This document shows positions 34,345-47,613 of a stretch of DNA of 64,000 nucleotides, one piece after another. Source of the stretch: Lathyrus oleraceus (lineage: Eukaryota > Streptophyta > Magnoliopsida > Fabales > Fabaceae). The notes beneath the pieces were generated by a model that worked only from the letters and a program-made list of their open reading frames with translations, ran no database searches and was not told the DNA's origin. The stretch spans positions 38,642,699-38,706,698 of the forward strand of contig NC_066581.1 of assembly GCF_024323335.1 (NCBI RefSeq). The letters are read 5' to 3'. A program made the translations under genes and the position numbers. How positions within the stretch are numbered: position 1 is the stretch's first letter; each line of letters begins with the position of its first letter.

Positions 34345-37300
34345 GCAAAAATTAGGGATTTGACAAGTAACTGCATCATGACAAGACTTTGTTCTACAAG
34401 CCGTCTTCTGTCAAAGATTCTCGCTCAGTCATCGTCAACTGAAGCTTCAAATACATTGGATCCAGAGTTGGTGGAGAAATGGTCATTATGTTCAACGTAG
34501 CCTTTTTCCAATATATATCACCAATTTCAAATTTGTAAAGATCCATGGAGTCTTGCCATTTGCAGACTACCATTCCATCAAATAAATTTGAGCCTTTATC
34601 CAATTCTTTGCACTCTTATTTGTTTCTGTTCAACAAATGTTTGCATGTTTTAATTGATAAATATCATTGTTTTAAACAAATAAAATTTTCATAAATTGTT
34701 TTTAAACAAAGTGAACATTCACAAAGGACTGAAAAGGATAAATGGGACATCTTCGGTGCTCTCCCAAGGATAGTATGATTTCCAAAAGGGTAATACATTT
34801 GTTCATATTCCTATCATATCTGTTATCCTCTTCATCATCTTTCAAGTTGTCTCCTCAGTGAGCATAGAGAAAGCGATACACCACCCAGATCCCCTGAGAA
34901 TCTGGAGTTTGGTCCTAATCTTCTAGCTCCCCAGTGAGGCTGGATTTAACATTTGTGTTATAAATTATATGGTTGTCATCCCTTGTGTGGATTGACCTAA
35001 AATCCCTTATAGATTGATAAATTGATATGCTATCTTTTCGAGGAAGTTGGTATTCCCTCATTCAAATTGGAAATCCCTGTGGATTGAGCAGGAACTCTCT
35101 TCATGAGTAGTTGGTTTATAGCTTAACCCCTGTGGATTCGCCTACATTAATCTCCAGCAGGTTTGCCTCCTGTTCATCCTCAACAGGGTTGTTTATCTTA
35201 GACTCCCCCAGTTTGGTCCTCAACAGTTGTTTCCCCAGTGGAGTTGCTTGACCGGAGACTGATTTGTTGTTGCTTCCTCCTTCTTGGATACTTTTCCTCC
35301 TAGTGGAGCGGGTGATGAAAATGTTTATTTTTCTATCCCCAGTGGAGTAGTGTTTCCCTTTTCCTCGACAAAGATGATTTCTCCAGTAGTTTGAGGAAAT
35401 ATGATGGTTTGTGGAACTTTTGTTTGGTGGTTATCCCCCACAAAGTTCCATCTCCCTCCTTGATAATTTCCCCCAGTAGAGTTGCTTCTACGACAGATCT
35501 TATCCATGTTTAGCTTCCCCAGCTAAGGCTTTGACTGATTTTAGTTTGGTCTTGGAATGTCTGATGAAGATGTGTTGATTCCTTCCCCAACGGAGTGACT
35601 GGTTCTCCTTCTCCTCAGCAGAGATATTCCTTCCGTGGTTAGAAATGAATGTTGTTTGATGTGCTTCCTGGTATTTGTTGCCCCACCAGATTGGATGTTC
35701 TCCAGTGGGTCTGGCTTTATCTTTTGAGAAGTAGTACCGGATATTTGTCCATTGATTCTTGGACCTGTTTGTGTTAGATATGTCTGTTTGTCATCATTAA
35801 TCATACATAAACCACACATATACATGCATAATTATAAAATTCAGATATTCATGTTGCATTCTTTGCCATATATCTTTGCTTATTTTTTCCTGCTATTTGG
35901 TGATATGTATTTCTCCAAAGCAGATGTTTGTGTCTGATCTCTCCATATAGAGTCAGCCCCATAGGCAGAAAGTATCTATCCTTTCTTCCATATTCCCCAC
36001 TGAGTTATGTCCTCGTGGATGATTATTATTTCAATCTCCTCCCAAAACATGTATTGGGATGGAATTTCTCCCATGAGTTATATCCTCATTGGGTTGAGTC
36101 TTGTTTCATTGTGTCTCTCTAGTTTGTTCCTAGAGTGATTACTCTTGTTATTTCCCCTGCATTTCCCCGTAGTTTAGATGAATGATTGCTCAGTAACCAA
36201 CAATTGTCCATCTTCCCCCCGACGGAGTTTCTGTGGTTTACTACCCAGTAATCAGTAAGTTGTAAACCCCATTTTATCCCCCTTGCAGAGTTAACCCTTG
36301 ATTGTTGTTCATCCTAACTGATGACAGTTACTCTCTTCTGTGGTTTTCTACCCAGTAACCGGTAGATGTAATCCCCTCCCTGTTGGTTATCTTTATCCAA
36401 TATTCGGTATTGGTATTACTTCATTTTGAGTATACCACCCAGTAACCGGTGATGTGTCTCTTGGATAATTGCTCTGATCAAGCAATTTTCCTCCAGCGAG
36501 TCATCTTTCATTTACCCTTGTTTGGTAATGATTGTTTCTCCCCCTTGATTGGTCATCATTTTATACCCAGTAGTCGGTATCCCGATGTCCTTTCTTTTCG
36601 GTCGATTTATCCTTTATTAACCCAGTAACCGGTTATGGATGATCTTCCATGCAAGTATGTTATCTACGTTCTGATGGTAATAGATAATATATATCATGCG
36701 CTCTTCATTCGAAGTCTTTTTCTTCCCCAGTTGAGTAAGATTCGTATTTCCTTATGGAATCGAATGTCCATCCTATAATCGAGTTCGCTTTTTCAGCCCT
36801 CCTTTCGGATGATGAGTGTTTTGGAAATATTCCCCCAATTCACGCCTGGTTGGTCACCTATTATATGCCCAGTAACCGGTATCCCTGACATTCCTTCCTT
36901 TCTGCTCCCTACTACGACTTTTTTGTCCCCTGTGGAGTCAGAGTTTTCTGAGTTGAAATATACCTTTTTAGGTCTTCCTCAGATGTTTTTGGATGATTGA
37001 TATCTCTCACCCTTATACCGGTCTTAGATATTCTCTCTCCCCGAGCGTGTTGTTTTCTCACCCTTATACCGGTGATTTGATCACATATCTCTTTGAGCTT
37101 ATTACCCAGTAACCGGTAATACCTCATTGTGTTTCTTCCTCAGCTGAGTCCTTTGTGGATTTTCCCCATCTTGAGTTCGGATTTTCATCCGAAGTATCCT
37201 TTATGGATAGTTTGCTATATTAACATATTCCCCAATACATGCATCTTTGCGTCAGCTCGAGTCTTTCCATTGATTTATTTTCATGGAATCCCTTCGTACA

Positions 37301-37590
37301 ACAAGCTTTAAGTCGTGACCAGCTCACGCATTTTATCCCCTTTTATTCCCCGGTAAAGTCCCCAAAGTCTCTGTCCCATTTATGAGTGTATTACTCGTAT
37401 GGATTTTCAGTTTCTCCTGACTTCTTTTTCTTTGTGGACATATATCCCCATAGAGTATTAACTTTTGCATACATACATTTGCACCATGAGGTCTCTTAGG
37501 GACCAAAATTCATCTCTTTGTTATTATTTAAGCCCATTCTACCTCGTCGAGACGAAGATTTTAACCTTCACTTCTCCGGCTAGGATGACC
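34345..37590 (+). other. Ogre-A 3' UTR
   Basis: This long non-coding region has no supported gene. It holds many degenerate copies of CCCCAG(T/C)(G/A)GAGT from about 34850 to 37360 (for example near 35234, 35338, 35471, 36725, 36927), which resemble the complement of the Ogre PBS. It also holds dispersed CCCAGTAACCGGT motifs at 36351-37116. Confidence 0.8.
36351..37116 (+). repeat. Dispersed CCCAGTAACCGGT motif in Ogre-A 3' UTR
   Basis: Copies are at 36351, 36438, 36566 (variant), 36621, 36868 and 37104, with bare ACCGGT also near 37017 and 37068. Spacing is irregular (about 55-250 bp), so this is not a simple tandem array. Confidence 0.8.
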
Positions 37591-37605
37591 TTAAATAGGG
37601 GCATC
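37591..37605 (+). other. Ogre-A polypurine tract
   Basis: TTAAATAGGGGCATC stands directly before an LTR start (TATAAAACCCTAATTTTGACC, first TG decayed to TA). It closely matches the Ogre-B tract. Confidence 0.75.
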
Positions 37606-38086
37606 TATAAAACCCTAATTTTGACCCTAAGATCCCTCATGGCATCATATCATTGCACATTGCATTTGCCTCAAGGATCATATCATCTTGGCTCCTTAAC
37701 CCTTGGGTTGGGACTTGTGTGAGTTGTTTTGGGACCACCAAGCATGCTTTAATTGTATATTATTGCTTTTTTATTTATTTTGTTTACTAACCAAAAGCAC
37801 ACAAATATGTCACTAACCTTATTTGTTTTGTAGCTTGAGCAATCATGTGATCCAAGGCTCCTAGGTGGCCCCTATACTCATTGATGTGGCCAGATGAAGT
37901 TGAAAGCAAGCATGACAATGGTTCCCAAAGCTCTCAATCATCATATATGCCTCCCAAGTATATCAATTTGTCAATTTGATCAAAGAAAACCAAAGGGCTT
38001 GAGGATTGTTACCCAAGGAAACCCTAATTCAACCGTGCATCAACTATGCCTTGCTCATGAAGCAACCTCAACCCATGATCAAATAC
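37606..38086 (+). repeat. Ogre-A 3' LTR, first part
   Basis: The start of the Ogre-A 3' LTR is homologous by eye to the inverted LTR whose start lies at 45843 (shared CCCTAATTTTGACCCTAAG, ACCAAGCAT, ACTAACCAAAA blocks). It is interrupted at 38087 by a solo LTR. Confidence 0.75.
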
Positions 38087-41000
38087 TGTAATACCCCAAA
38101 CGTTACCCTTCATTTTTCCTGGAAGCATGGGATTATGTTTTACACTTCATTAGCATCATATTAGGTCATACTCATTGCATACTGCATTAGTGACATGGAG
38201 ATCAGGTTTTGATCGATCACTCCTTAACAGAAGGAGCCCACACAAAGCAAGATTGAGAATTCGACTTAATTTTCTAAGTATACAAGTCTCAAGGGTCTCA
38301 GGGGGGTCCAAGTATCTTATTATGGTCCTCAGTTCATTAGTGAAGGATTCAAAGCTATCAGAGTGTTCATCTGGATTTAATCAGAAATTAGGGTTTCATG
38401 GCTATCAGTGCAATCAGTTCATGATCATTTTGCCCTAAAATTAAGGTTTGGTATAAAATCAGTTTATTTCTGATTCTTTGGGTGAAACTCTTTTCCATGG
38501 CCATCCATATGTCCACAAGGGTCTACATACAAAAAATCAGCTCTTTATTTGAGCTAGAAGTGCTTCAATTGATCAATGGAATCGGGAATCAGACAGTTTG
38601 GGAAAAGTCAACTGTGGGGCCAGAAAAGTCAACTCCTGACATTTTGAGAGTGGAATCTCAAAATCCACGCCTAGGGGATCCTACATGTGAAATTTGATCA
38701 AGGTTGGATCATGGATTCATCATTTAATCAGGAATTGGAAAAGTTACTTAATTTGGAAATGGTTGACTTTCCATTTAGGGCAAGTTTTCATGATCGTTGC
38801 ACTCACTTTAATCCCATTTTGAATCAAGATAAAAGCTCCATTTGAAAATTTCTCCACCATGAAAGTTGTTCCTCTTGTTCCAAGATTTCTAGAGATATAA
38901 AGTTTTCTCCATTTGTATTAGAATTGAGAAAGTTATGCTTAGTCAAAGTGAGACATTTTTTTAGGACACTTAGAAAAATTCAAAGTCCAAAATCTTCAAA
39001 ATTTGTCAAGACTTCTTGGCCAGTTTTCTTGCACTTCAAGGCATTATTTGAAAATACTTTCTTCACAACAATTGTACCTTGCCATGTCCTCTTTCACATC
39101 CTTTTGGATCCATGGTTTGAGAGATACATTCATTTAAAGTGGGCACCATGACTTGATTTTCTAGGCAGATTTTGGGTCTGGCTGGCCCAATCAGATTTTC
39201 TAAGCATGCTGCGCAAACCAGTCACGTTTTTTTTACCTCTTTTGGCCATGAATTGGAAATCCATTCACTTAATTTGGCCTAAAATAACAACATTTTACAC
39301 CTCACTTCACACTTTTATTCTTATGGATAAATCACTTATTAAAAAGCCCATGAGAACACCTAATCCACCCTATTTAAGAAGCTGAAACCCTAATCCTAAA
39401 GGAGCATTAGAATTTGGTGGCAAGGAGGCAAACCTTCATCACATATCAGATTCCATTCCACTTCTATTTTCCATTAGGTAATCATCTCTTCCATGGCCAT
39501 GTGTTGATATATCTATGCTTGCTTACCATGTTCATCACCATTAATCCTTTCGTTTTCATATTTCTTTTTCTTATTTAAAATATTTTATTTGTCCATAAAA
39601 TTACCCAAAAATATTTTTCACTTTTCTTAACGTTTTAATTAATTTTATATAATTTTTATTTTCCTATTTTTTTAATATTAATATTTTATTTTAATTATTT
39701 ATTCTAAACGGTCCATTTTAACACACTTTTTTTATTGATTTTATTTTTATAACTTAAAATTATTGTTAGCATTTGATTTTTGGGATGAAGGTTGACCACT
39801 GTCTTATGGTACACCTGACCTTTTCTTGGAATTTTATTTCATGTTTTCAATTTATTTTGGATTTATTTTTGACCTAGTTTGGTTAATTGACTTTTGGTTT
39901 GACCTCTATTTTATTTTAATTATTTATGTACCAATTTCCGTTATTTTTAAAATCTTTTTGGGGGATGATGATGTCCTGACCCCACATTATTTAGTTTAAT
40001 TTTTCATGATTTTCTTGATTAATTTACTATTTATTCTTGATTTATTTCGAACCTAGTCTTATTAATTGACTTTTGGTTTGACCTATGTTTTGTTTGAATT
40101 AATTCACGTGCCAATTTTTATTATTTTTAAAATATTTTTGGGGGATGATGATGTACTATTCCCACCTTATTTAGTTTAATTTTTCATAATTTTCTTGATT
40201 AATTTACTATTTATTCTTGATTTATTTCTAACCTAGTCTTATTAATTGACTTTTGGTTTGACCTATGTTTTGTTTTAATTAATTCACGTGCCAATTTTCA
40301 TTATTTTAAAAATATTTTTGGGGGATGATGATATCCTGACCCCACCTTATTTAGTTTAATTTTTCATAATTTTCTTGATTAATTTGCTATTTATTTGTTA
40401 TTTTTTAAGTTGACTTGCATTTTCAGTTGACTTCTTTATGATCGATGTTTGACTTAGGGATTGCTTATGGCAATTGAAGAGATATTTTGATCCTCCCTCG
40501 TTCATCTCATATGTCGTGTATTAGAGGCCTTTTGCCTTGATTTTATTTGGTCCTTACCTCATTTCCTGATTAAATTATTCAGTGGACCCTTCGTGTGCAT
40601 ATTTTCATCTGTTTGATTCATCTGTTATCTTTTATACTTGTTTCTCTCATTCATGCTTTCTATTGCTTGATTATTTAACATGTTCATACTCCCATGCATT
40701 GTTTAAATGCTCCATTATTTGATTCTTTGGTTTGATTATATATTGTTTATTTATCCGATCGGATTGATAACTGTTGCCTACTTGTATGATGTATGAGGCA
40801 TATATTCTTATTGTTTGTTTGCCATGAACAATCCCCATTCATAACAAATGTACCCCTCTCCCATAAAATGTATAATATTTATTTCTTTATTTCTTTAGTC
40901 ACCTGTTAATACAAGAATTAAAACGAACATCCGATAACCATTTCAAAATAAGATCAAAAGCTCGACCCAACGTCGAGTAATCTTTTTCAAAACTTAACAG

Positions 41001-41979
41001 AACCAGCACGCATTCATCCATCCTCTTGTAAGTCAATTGCCTCAGGCATCTCCATCTACCTGTAAGTCGATTGCGTCCGGCATCACCATCTACCCTTATC
41101 CGTAACTTCTCTCCGCGCTCCATCCGTCGACTCTTGTTCCGTTTAGGTAGCACCCATTAGGTAGAACCCTTTGTAAGATAACATAGGTAGAATTCCCTTA
41201 TTCTTTGCATGCTAACATTAGGTAGATGTTCCCCTTTGTAAATCCTAACACATATGTCCATATTGCATGACAACTCTAGAGCAGAGCTTCCCCACTTTTA
41301 GACCTTTTGTGCGTCTCCGATCTTGTGGCATGTCAGTCCGTTCTATTGCAAAGAGGTAACTACCTAAGACTCGATTCAGCGAGCTGCGACACCTACTGCT
41401 AGGACGTTGAACACACTGCCCACCCTCCTTTGACACAGCTGGTGTCCTCTTTTGTAAGTCCATGTTCAGATGGCAATCCTTATCCCCTTGTTAGCTGAAC
41501 TACGTTTTGCTATGATTCTCATTCCAGATGAGATACGTAGGCATAAGATTCGACGTCTTACCGAGCACATTTCTCTTTAACCCATAGGTAGCCGAGCTAC
41601 GAAGACTCTGATTCTCATACTCAGATGAGATACATAGGCAGTGGATGCGACATCCTTGCGAGTCATTTTCTTTTAACCTTCCTTTTAGTAAATAGTACTT
41701 TAGATATACCTATACCCTTTAGACTAGAACAACACTTATGCAAAGGGCTCCCTAGGAGTACCTAGGATGTTTTGGATGCTTAAAACCTTCCCATTGCATA
41801 ACCAACCCCTTACCCAGATCTCCGACATTTTTACTAGTTTTTGATTCGATAAAACTTTTAGGTTTTTGTTCGCTTTCTAACCATTCCTTTGGATAAATAG
41901 AAGTGCGGTGGCGACTCAACTTGTATGGTTTACCTTGGATTTAGTCAATATCTCTAATGGTAACGAATACCCCGCTACA
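38087..41979 (+). mobile_element. Ogre-type solo LTR (3893 bp)
   Basis: It starts TGTAATACCCCAAACG and ends ATACCCCGCTACA, with target duplication AATAC at 38082-38086 and 41980-41984. Near its 3' end it has GTGCGGTGGCGACTC and a GATTCTCATTCCAGATGAGA block, both similar to parts of the Ogre-B LTR, so it is a Tat/Ogre-type LTR. There is no internal region. Open frames within it show no recognisable protein. Confidence 0.88.
39780..40400 (+). repeat. About 180-bp tandem triplication inside the solo LTR
   Basis: GACTTTTGGTTTGACC recurs at 39889, 40068 and 40248 (spacing 179 and 180). Each unit also holds GGGGGATGATGAT and TTATTTAGTTTAATTTTTCAT. There are about 3.3 copies, the outer ones partial. 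Confidence 0.9.
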
Positions 41980-41984
41980 AATAC

Positions 41985-42800
41985 AATCAAGGGAAGTTCT
42001 TTTATTCATCATTTCATGCATATTTAGCTTATGTGAGTGTTCTCAATCATCAGATCATCAAGATTGGAAGTTTGGACTTGAGAAGTTGATCAGTCAATTC
42101 ATCTGACTATTTTGAAATCCACTGAGACCTAACTTTTGATGTGTTTGTCAAATGAAGATGACCCCAAGAGAAAAAATGTTCTTAAGAACCACGTGAACAA
42201 CTTTCATGTTCATCAAAAATTGTTTTGAAGCTTGGAAAGGCACCATTCATTTCATAACATTATAGGTCATTTTGACTGAAACCCTAATTTTGGGTCAACT
42301 TCCCAAGGACCTAACTCCTTCATTTTTCATGATTTTGATGTGGGATCAAATGCATTTGAAAGTTTAAGATGGATACTTCATTTTTTATGTTGAACAAAGT
42401 TTCATAATCCTAAAAGAAACACATGTGATAATACAAAACATTATAGGTCATTTTGGACCAAAGTCATTGAAACTTGAAAAAGTCCAACTTCAAGTGGCCA
42501 TAACTTTCTCATAAAAAATCCAAATGATTCAAAATTTAATTCCAAATTGATTTTCTTGAAAAGATATACAACTTTGATGTTGAAGGTTTTGTCATTAGAA
42601 GCTTACATCATTGAAACAGAAGGGCTTGAAGTTGGTCTATTTTGGCAAAATTCTCATACACATGTTTTGCACATTGAACTTCATGGCCTGTTTTCATAAA
42701 TTTCCCAATCTCAAATGGATTTTTGTTCAACATAACAATTGTTCCCCATGTCAAGACCTTTCCAACCATTACCCACACGACCATGTTTCTGGTGTAATGC
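41985..42800 (+). repeat. Ogre-A 3' LTR, continuation (end unresolved)
   Basis: AT-rich LTR sequence continues after the solo LTR. Its true end is not visible. Sequence typical of an inverted LTR begins somewhere near 42.8 kb, so the right boundary is approximate. No gene is seen. Confidence 0.5.
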
Positions 42801-45800
42801 ATATTAGAGACATAGTATGATTAACCATGCTCATGAAACATACCACACACAAAAAGAATATGCAAAGTGGGGGAGCTAATCTCATCCATACTTATGTTGA
42901 TTTTGCAATCAACTAGCCCTAAGATATAGAGATATCATAGGTCCATGATATGAATGCATAAAGAAGGGGAATGAGATGAATAGGGGTGGGGAATGGATCA
43001 AACACAAATTGGAAAAAGGAGGACTTTTACCAAGTTAAGATCATTCATTCATTTTGGGAGATGGAATGTACATTCCATCAATCCCCTAAATCCAATGATC
43101 ATAACCTAACAAAGTGAAATCAACCTTGACCAAGACCCAACAACACAAGTCAAACTCACAAGATTAATTAAAATGGCTCTACACAATTAATTTGTCATTT
43201 AATCAATTAAATATAATAAAGATAATGCATTAAATTAAATATGGTTGGTCAGTTTCCTAAAACCTCGTCAAAACACCAAAGAAATGCCCATGATATTTAT
43301 CATAGGTCAAACACGGTCAAAGGACCTTGGAGAAATTTTTTCAGAATTTTTGGAAACTTTAGAATATTTTTAAACAGTTAAAAATATTCACAAAATCAAT
43401 TAAATCATGAAAAATATTAATAATGATCTAAAAAATAATTTTAATTCAGAAAATGAAAGAGGATTTTATTTAAAATTTTTTGGTGAAACTCTCATATTTT
43501 TTGGATCAATATTGAATTTAATATGAACTAATGAAAATAAGAGGAACAAAGTGAAAATTCAGATAATCAAAAAAACGTGGACCACTTGATCTCCCTCATT
43601 AATTGAGGTGGCAGAACAAGTGGTGAGAAACGCGCGTTCCATGGTACACGGTAGTCAGCGCTCCACACGTTGGGTAATCACAAGCAACGTCCCTGATTGA
43701 AACATTTTGAATCAATCAAATGGCTCAGAACACATCCAGCGCATTGTCGGAGCCAAGTGTCGGACATCTTCTCCAATTGCCCTGGTTGGATTGGTTCTTT
43801 CCTCGCCATAACATAAATGAAAAAAGAGGACATGATCTTAAAGAAAAAATGGCGTAGATCATGAATATCACCTCAATTTAACCTAACTCCAAGTATATTA
43901 AGAGATACATGAAGTTGAATTTTGAGGTGCATGAACTGAGTTGCTTCGATTTGACCTCAAAGTAACTCAATCTTTTTGCCTACATTGGTAGGACTTCAGA
44001 CAACCAAAGATCCAAGAGAATTGATGAGAATTGAGAGAGAATCGAAGAGAAGAAAAATTTGGAAAAATACCTTCAATGTTGTGCAGAACTAGATCTCTTT
44101 TGCTTCAAATCGTGCTTGACTTGCTTATGGAACTTGCAGAAGTAGATTGGTAATGGTGCAAAGCTTTGGATCCTGGAGTTTTTGAATCTCCAAAAGGTGA
44201 GATTCAAACTCAAATTTCAATTGAAATTTTTCAGGTTTTCCTTTGAATTGTGAGGGTTTCAATGGTTGGAGGAAAAGTTGGCATGCAAGGTCCTTGAAAC
44301 TGAAGCATTGTACCTCTATTTATAGAAAATGGTAAGTGTTATTTGCACACTTTAAATTGCTTCCAAATTTGGCAATGTGAATGGCACGCGTGCATGGGCA
44401 AGTACAGGCCCATGAAGCATCTCAATTAGATCCAAAATCAAATGAAATGAAGTATGAATGAAGATTGCAATGCAAGGCAAAGATGTTTGGATGTTTGAAG
44501 CATGATTCTTGCCAACTGATACATCCATGCTCAAGCTATGCACAGACACCTCAAACTTTGTCCAAAATGAATGAATTTGGACTCTTTGGAAAGGTAAGAT
44601 CAAGAGGAAAAACTCTTATGTTGAACACGTTTCCATTTGGAACTTGTATCATGGAGAATTTTGTGGTGGAAGTTTGGAAATTTCAACATGTCAAATTATT
44701 TTCTAAGTCTTAAGCCATATCTTCAATTATTCCACCTTGGCTAACTTTTTATGTGAGCTCCAAATGAGAAAAGTGTCTTTATAAAAGTTGTATCTATTTA
44801 AAAAACCTTCAAAATGGTAACAAATTTGACCTCATTTGGATTTGGGATGAACGCGTTATGCATTTTTGAAGTTGAGGAAAATCACTTGTTCAATGGTACT
44901 GGTCCAAAATGACCTATAATGTATCCTCATATCACATGCTCATAAAAGTTGATTTAGCTCTTACTCCAAAAATAAAAGTTGAAATAGACACCTTTTATTG
45001 GATTGTGAAACTTGGAAATCTTTCATCTCATAAAAATTGAGCAAGTTATGGCCTTGGGAAGTTGACTTTCAATTTAGGGTTTAGACAAAATGACCTATAA
45101 TCTTTCAACATAAAAAATGACTTTCCAAGAAAAACTAGATCTAGACATAAACATGAAAGTTGTTTGGAATGTCATTTAGAGTAACTTTTCTCTTGGAATC
45201 ATTTTCATATGACGAAAACTATAGGAGATAAGGTCTAGGGAGACCCAATTTTGATCAGATGAATTCATCTGGCCAACTACCATCAACCAACTTGCTAACT
45301 TGCAATTCTCTTGACTTTTTAGGCTCATGGGAGATCATATATGCATAAGATGATTAAATTTGAAGTGTACCTTGAAGTATTTGATCAATGGGTGAAGAAG
45401 CTTGTTGAAGAAGTTACTCAAGATACCCATATGAACTAGGGTTTCCAAGGCAAACCAACTCCAAACTCTTGAAGAATTCTTGATCAAAATAACATGTAGA
45501 GATCATTGGTACTTATATATGATGCCTAGAACCATTGTGGATCATTTATTGGTTGAGCTTTTAGCAATGAGGGTCTTAAACCCTAGATGTGAACTTGATA
45601 GATCAATGGTGATCATGTGCTCTACCTATAAAAGAGTTAGACAAATGCAAAGACATATTTTTGGTATTTTGGTTAGTGAATGATAAAATAACAAGTATTA
45701 TACAATCACATAATGCTTGGTGATATCTCCCAAAACAAACCCAATGGAAGAGGGGTAAGGAGGATGCTAAGGTATGATCCCAATGCTAATGCATATGATG

Positions 45801-45843
45801 AGTGTAACATGAGGGGTCTTAGGGTCAAAATTAGGGTCTTACA
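42800..45843 (-). repeat. Truncated Ogre-type LTR, inverted
   Basis: Read on the minus strand, an LTR start (TGTAAGACCCTAATTTTGACC) lies at 45843 and the sequence runs left for about 3 kb. The U5 end expected for this family is missing, so the LTR is truncated. The left boundary is approximate. No supported gene lies inside. Confidence 0.6.
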
Positions 45844-46552
45844 ATGACATTGTGAAATAATAATAAGCTCCATATGTTGAAAATTGAATAAGTTATGATC
45901 TTTGAAAGTTTGCAAAAAGTTACTTGAAAATAGGTCAAATTTCACTAAGTCCATAAATGACCTGTAATGTCTTCAAACTTTTGATGATTCTCCAAGCATA
46001 ATTGACTCTTGTCATGTAAAGAGAAGTTGTAGAGGATGTTGATAAGAGTCATACGAAGTAGTTCTGATCCTTGGAACTTTGATTTTAAAATGTTGACTTT
46101 TAGGTCAACCCCTTTGGAACAAGCTTGTGCACTTGGACTTTCCTTGCATTCCAAAGCACATGGGTGATCATATGAACTCAAAATAAGGTGTCCTTGATTG
46201 CCTCTTGATTAGATTTATCAAATCTTGAAGTTTCTTAGGAGTGGAAATAAACACATGAAACTTTGACTTTCTTGAGAAGTAGGCCACCAAACTTTGAGAT
46301 GCTCTTGACTTGAGGAGCCCTACCTTGCACAATAAACTTAAGAGAAACAAGACATATTTTTGGTATTTTGATTAGTGATTAGATAAGAAATGAATCAAAT
46401 AAACACAAAGTTAAAACAAAAAGGTGCTTGGTGATCTCCGCAAGGAGCAACCCAAAGATGAATAAGGGGGGAGGACCAAGATAGGACCTTGCTTGTATGT
46501 AAAATATGCAAATGAGATGTGGGATCTTAAGGTTAAAAATTAGGGTATGAAA
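45844..46552 (-). repeat. Ogre-C 3' LTR, U3 part
   Basis: On the minus strand this LTR starts at 46552 (TTTCATACCCTAATTTTTAACC, decayed TG) and shares blocks with the neighbouring LTR (AAGACATATTTTTGGTATTTTG at 46341 and 45651). It is cut at 45843 by the neighbouring inverted LTR. Confidence 0.65.
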
Positions 46553-46569
46553 GATACCCCCTATTTAAG
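46553..46569 (-). other. Ogre-C polypurine tract
   Basis: The sense strand reads CTTAAATAGGGGGTATC directly before the LTR start. It resembles the Ogre-A and Ogre-B tracts. Confidence 0.7.
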
Positions 46570-47613
46570 TTTCTTCAATTTTCGTCTCGACAAGATTAGA
46601 GAGACTTAAATATTAACACTCCAATTTTTGGCCCTAAGATACCGCAAGGCGTTTATGATATGATATGAATGAAAAAAAGAATCTCTGTGGGAATATTGAA
46701 CAACAAGAGACAAAGAACCGCTAGAGACGAAAGGAGACTGAAATTCTATAGGGGAAAGATAGATTCTAAAGGGATACCCAGATGAGGACAGACAAAATTC
46801 CGTAGGGGGAATAGGAAGAGCTCAAAAATAACTGATGCATGGTTAGAAAATGAATTAAAGACCCAACGGGGAATACTTAACAAAGTAATACTTCGTCGGG
46901 AAAAAGCAATCATCAACAGGGAAAATCCTGACTCCAATAGGAGAGGAATATTACCTACTATCAGCCGAGTGATAGCTTAACAAAGGTAATAAGCCAAACA
47001 AAATGATTACCAACTACCAGCAAAGTGATAGCTTAACAAAGGTAACCAATCAAAGGTAAAAGGAATTATTACCTACTATCAACCGAGTGATAGCTTAACA
47101 AAGGTAATAAGCCAAACAAAATGATTACCAACTACCAGCAAGGTGATAGCTTAACAAAGATAACCAATCAAAGGTAAAAGGAATTATTACCTACTATCAG
47201 CCGAGTGATAGCTTAACAAAGGTAATAAGCCAAACAAAATGATTACCAACTACCAGCAAGGTGATAGCTTAACAAAGATAACCAATCAAAGGTAAAAGGA
47301 TTATTACCTACTATCAACCGAGTGATAGCTTAACAAAGGTAATAAGCCAAACAAGATGTGACTTAGTGATCAGCCGAGTGTCAGCCTGAGTTCGTAAAGT
47401 GTGAGGCTTCCCAGGGACTAAGTTCTTAATAATTCGTCTCTCACTTAGAATTTTAGGCATGTATATAGCCATTTTAATATAGCACCGAGATTGTAGAATG
47501 ATGTAGTTTAAGAAAACATATTGTTTCTTGAGGAGAACATCTCGGTCATATCTTAACAGACCCTACTTCACTAATCAAATTCATGGATAATAAACCACAA
47601 AAGATGTAGTGCG
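46570..47613 (-). other. Ogre-C 3' UTR
   Basis: Non-coding region of a third Ogre copy in minus orientation. From 46680 to 46950 it has sense-strand motifs of the type TTCCC(C/A)NNNGAGT seen in the other Ogre 3' UTRs, then a 118-bp tandem array. No pol region of this element is present in the window. SIRE-B is inserted at its right end. Confidence 0.65.
46950..47356. repeat. 118-bp tandem repeat in Ogre-C 3' UTR
   Basis: About 3.5 copies with starts (TTACCTACTATC) at 46951, 47069, 47187 and 47304. Each unit is itself two related halves of about 59 bp sharing GTGATAGCTTAACAAAGGTAA. Confidence 0.95.
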
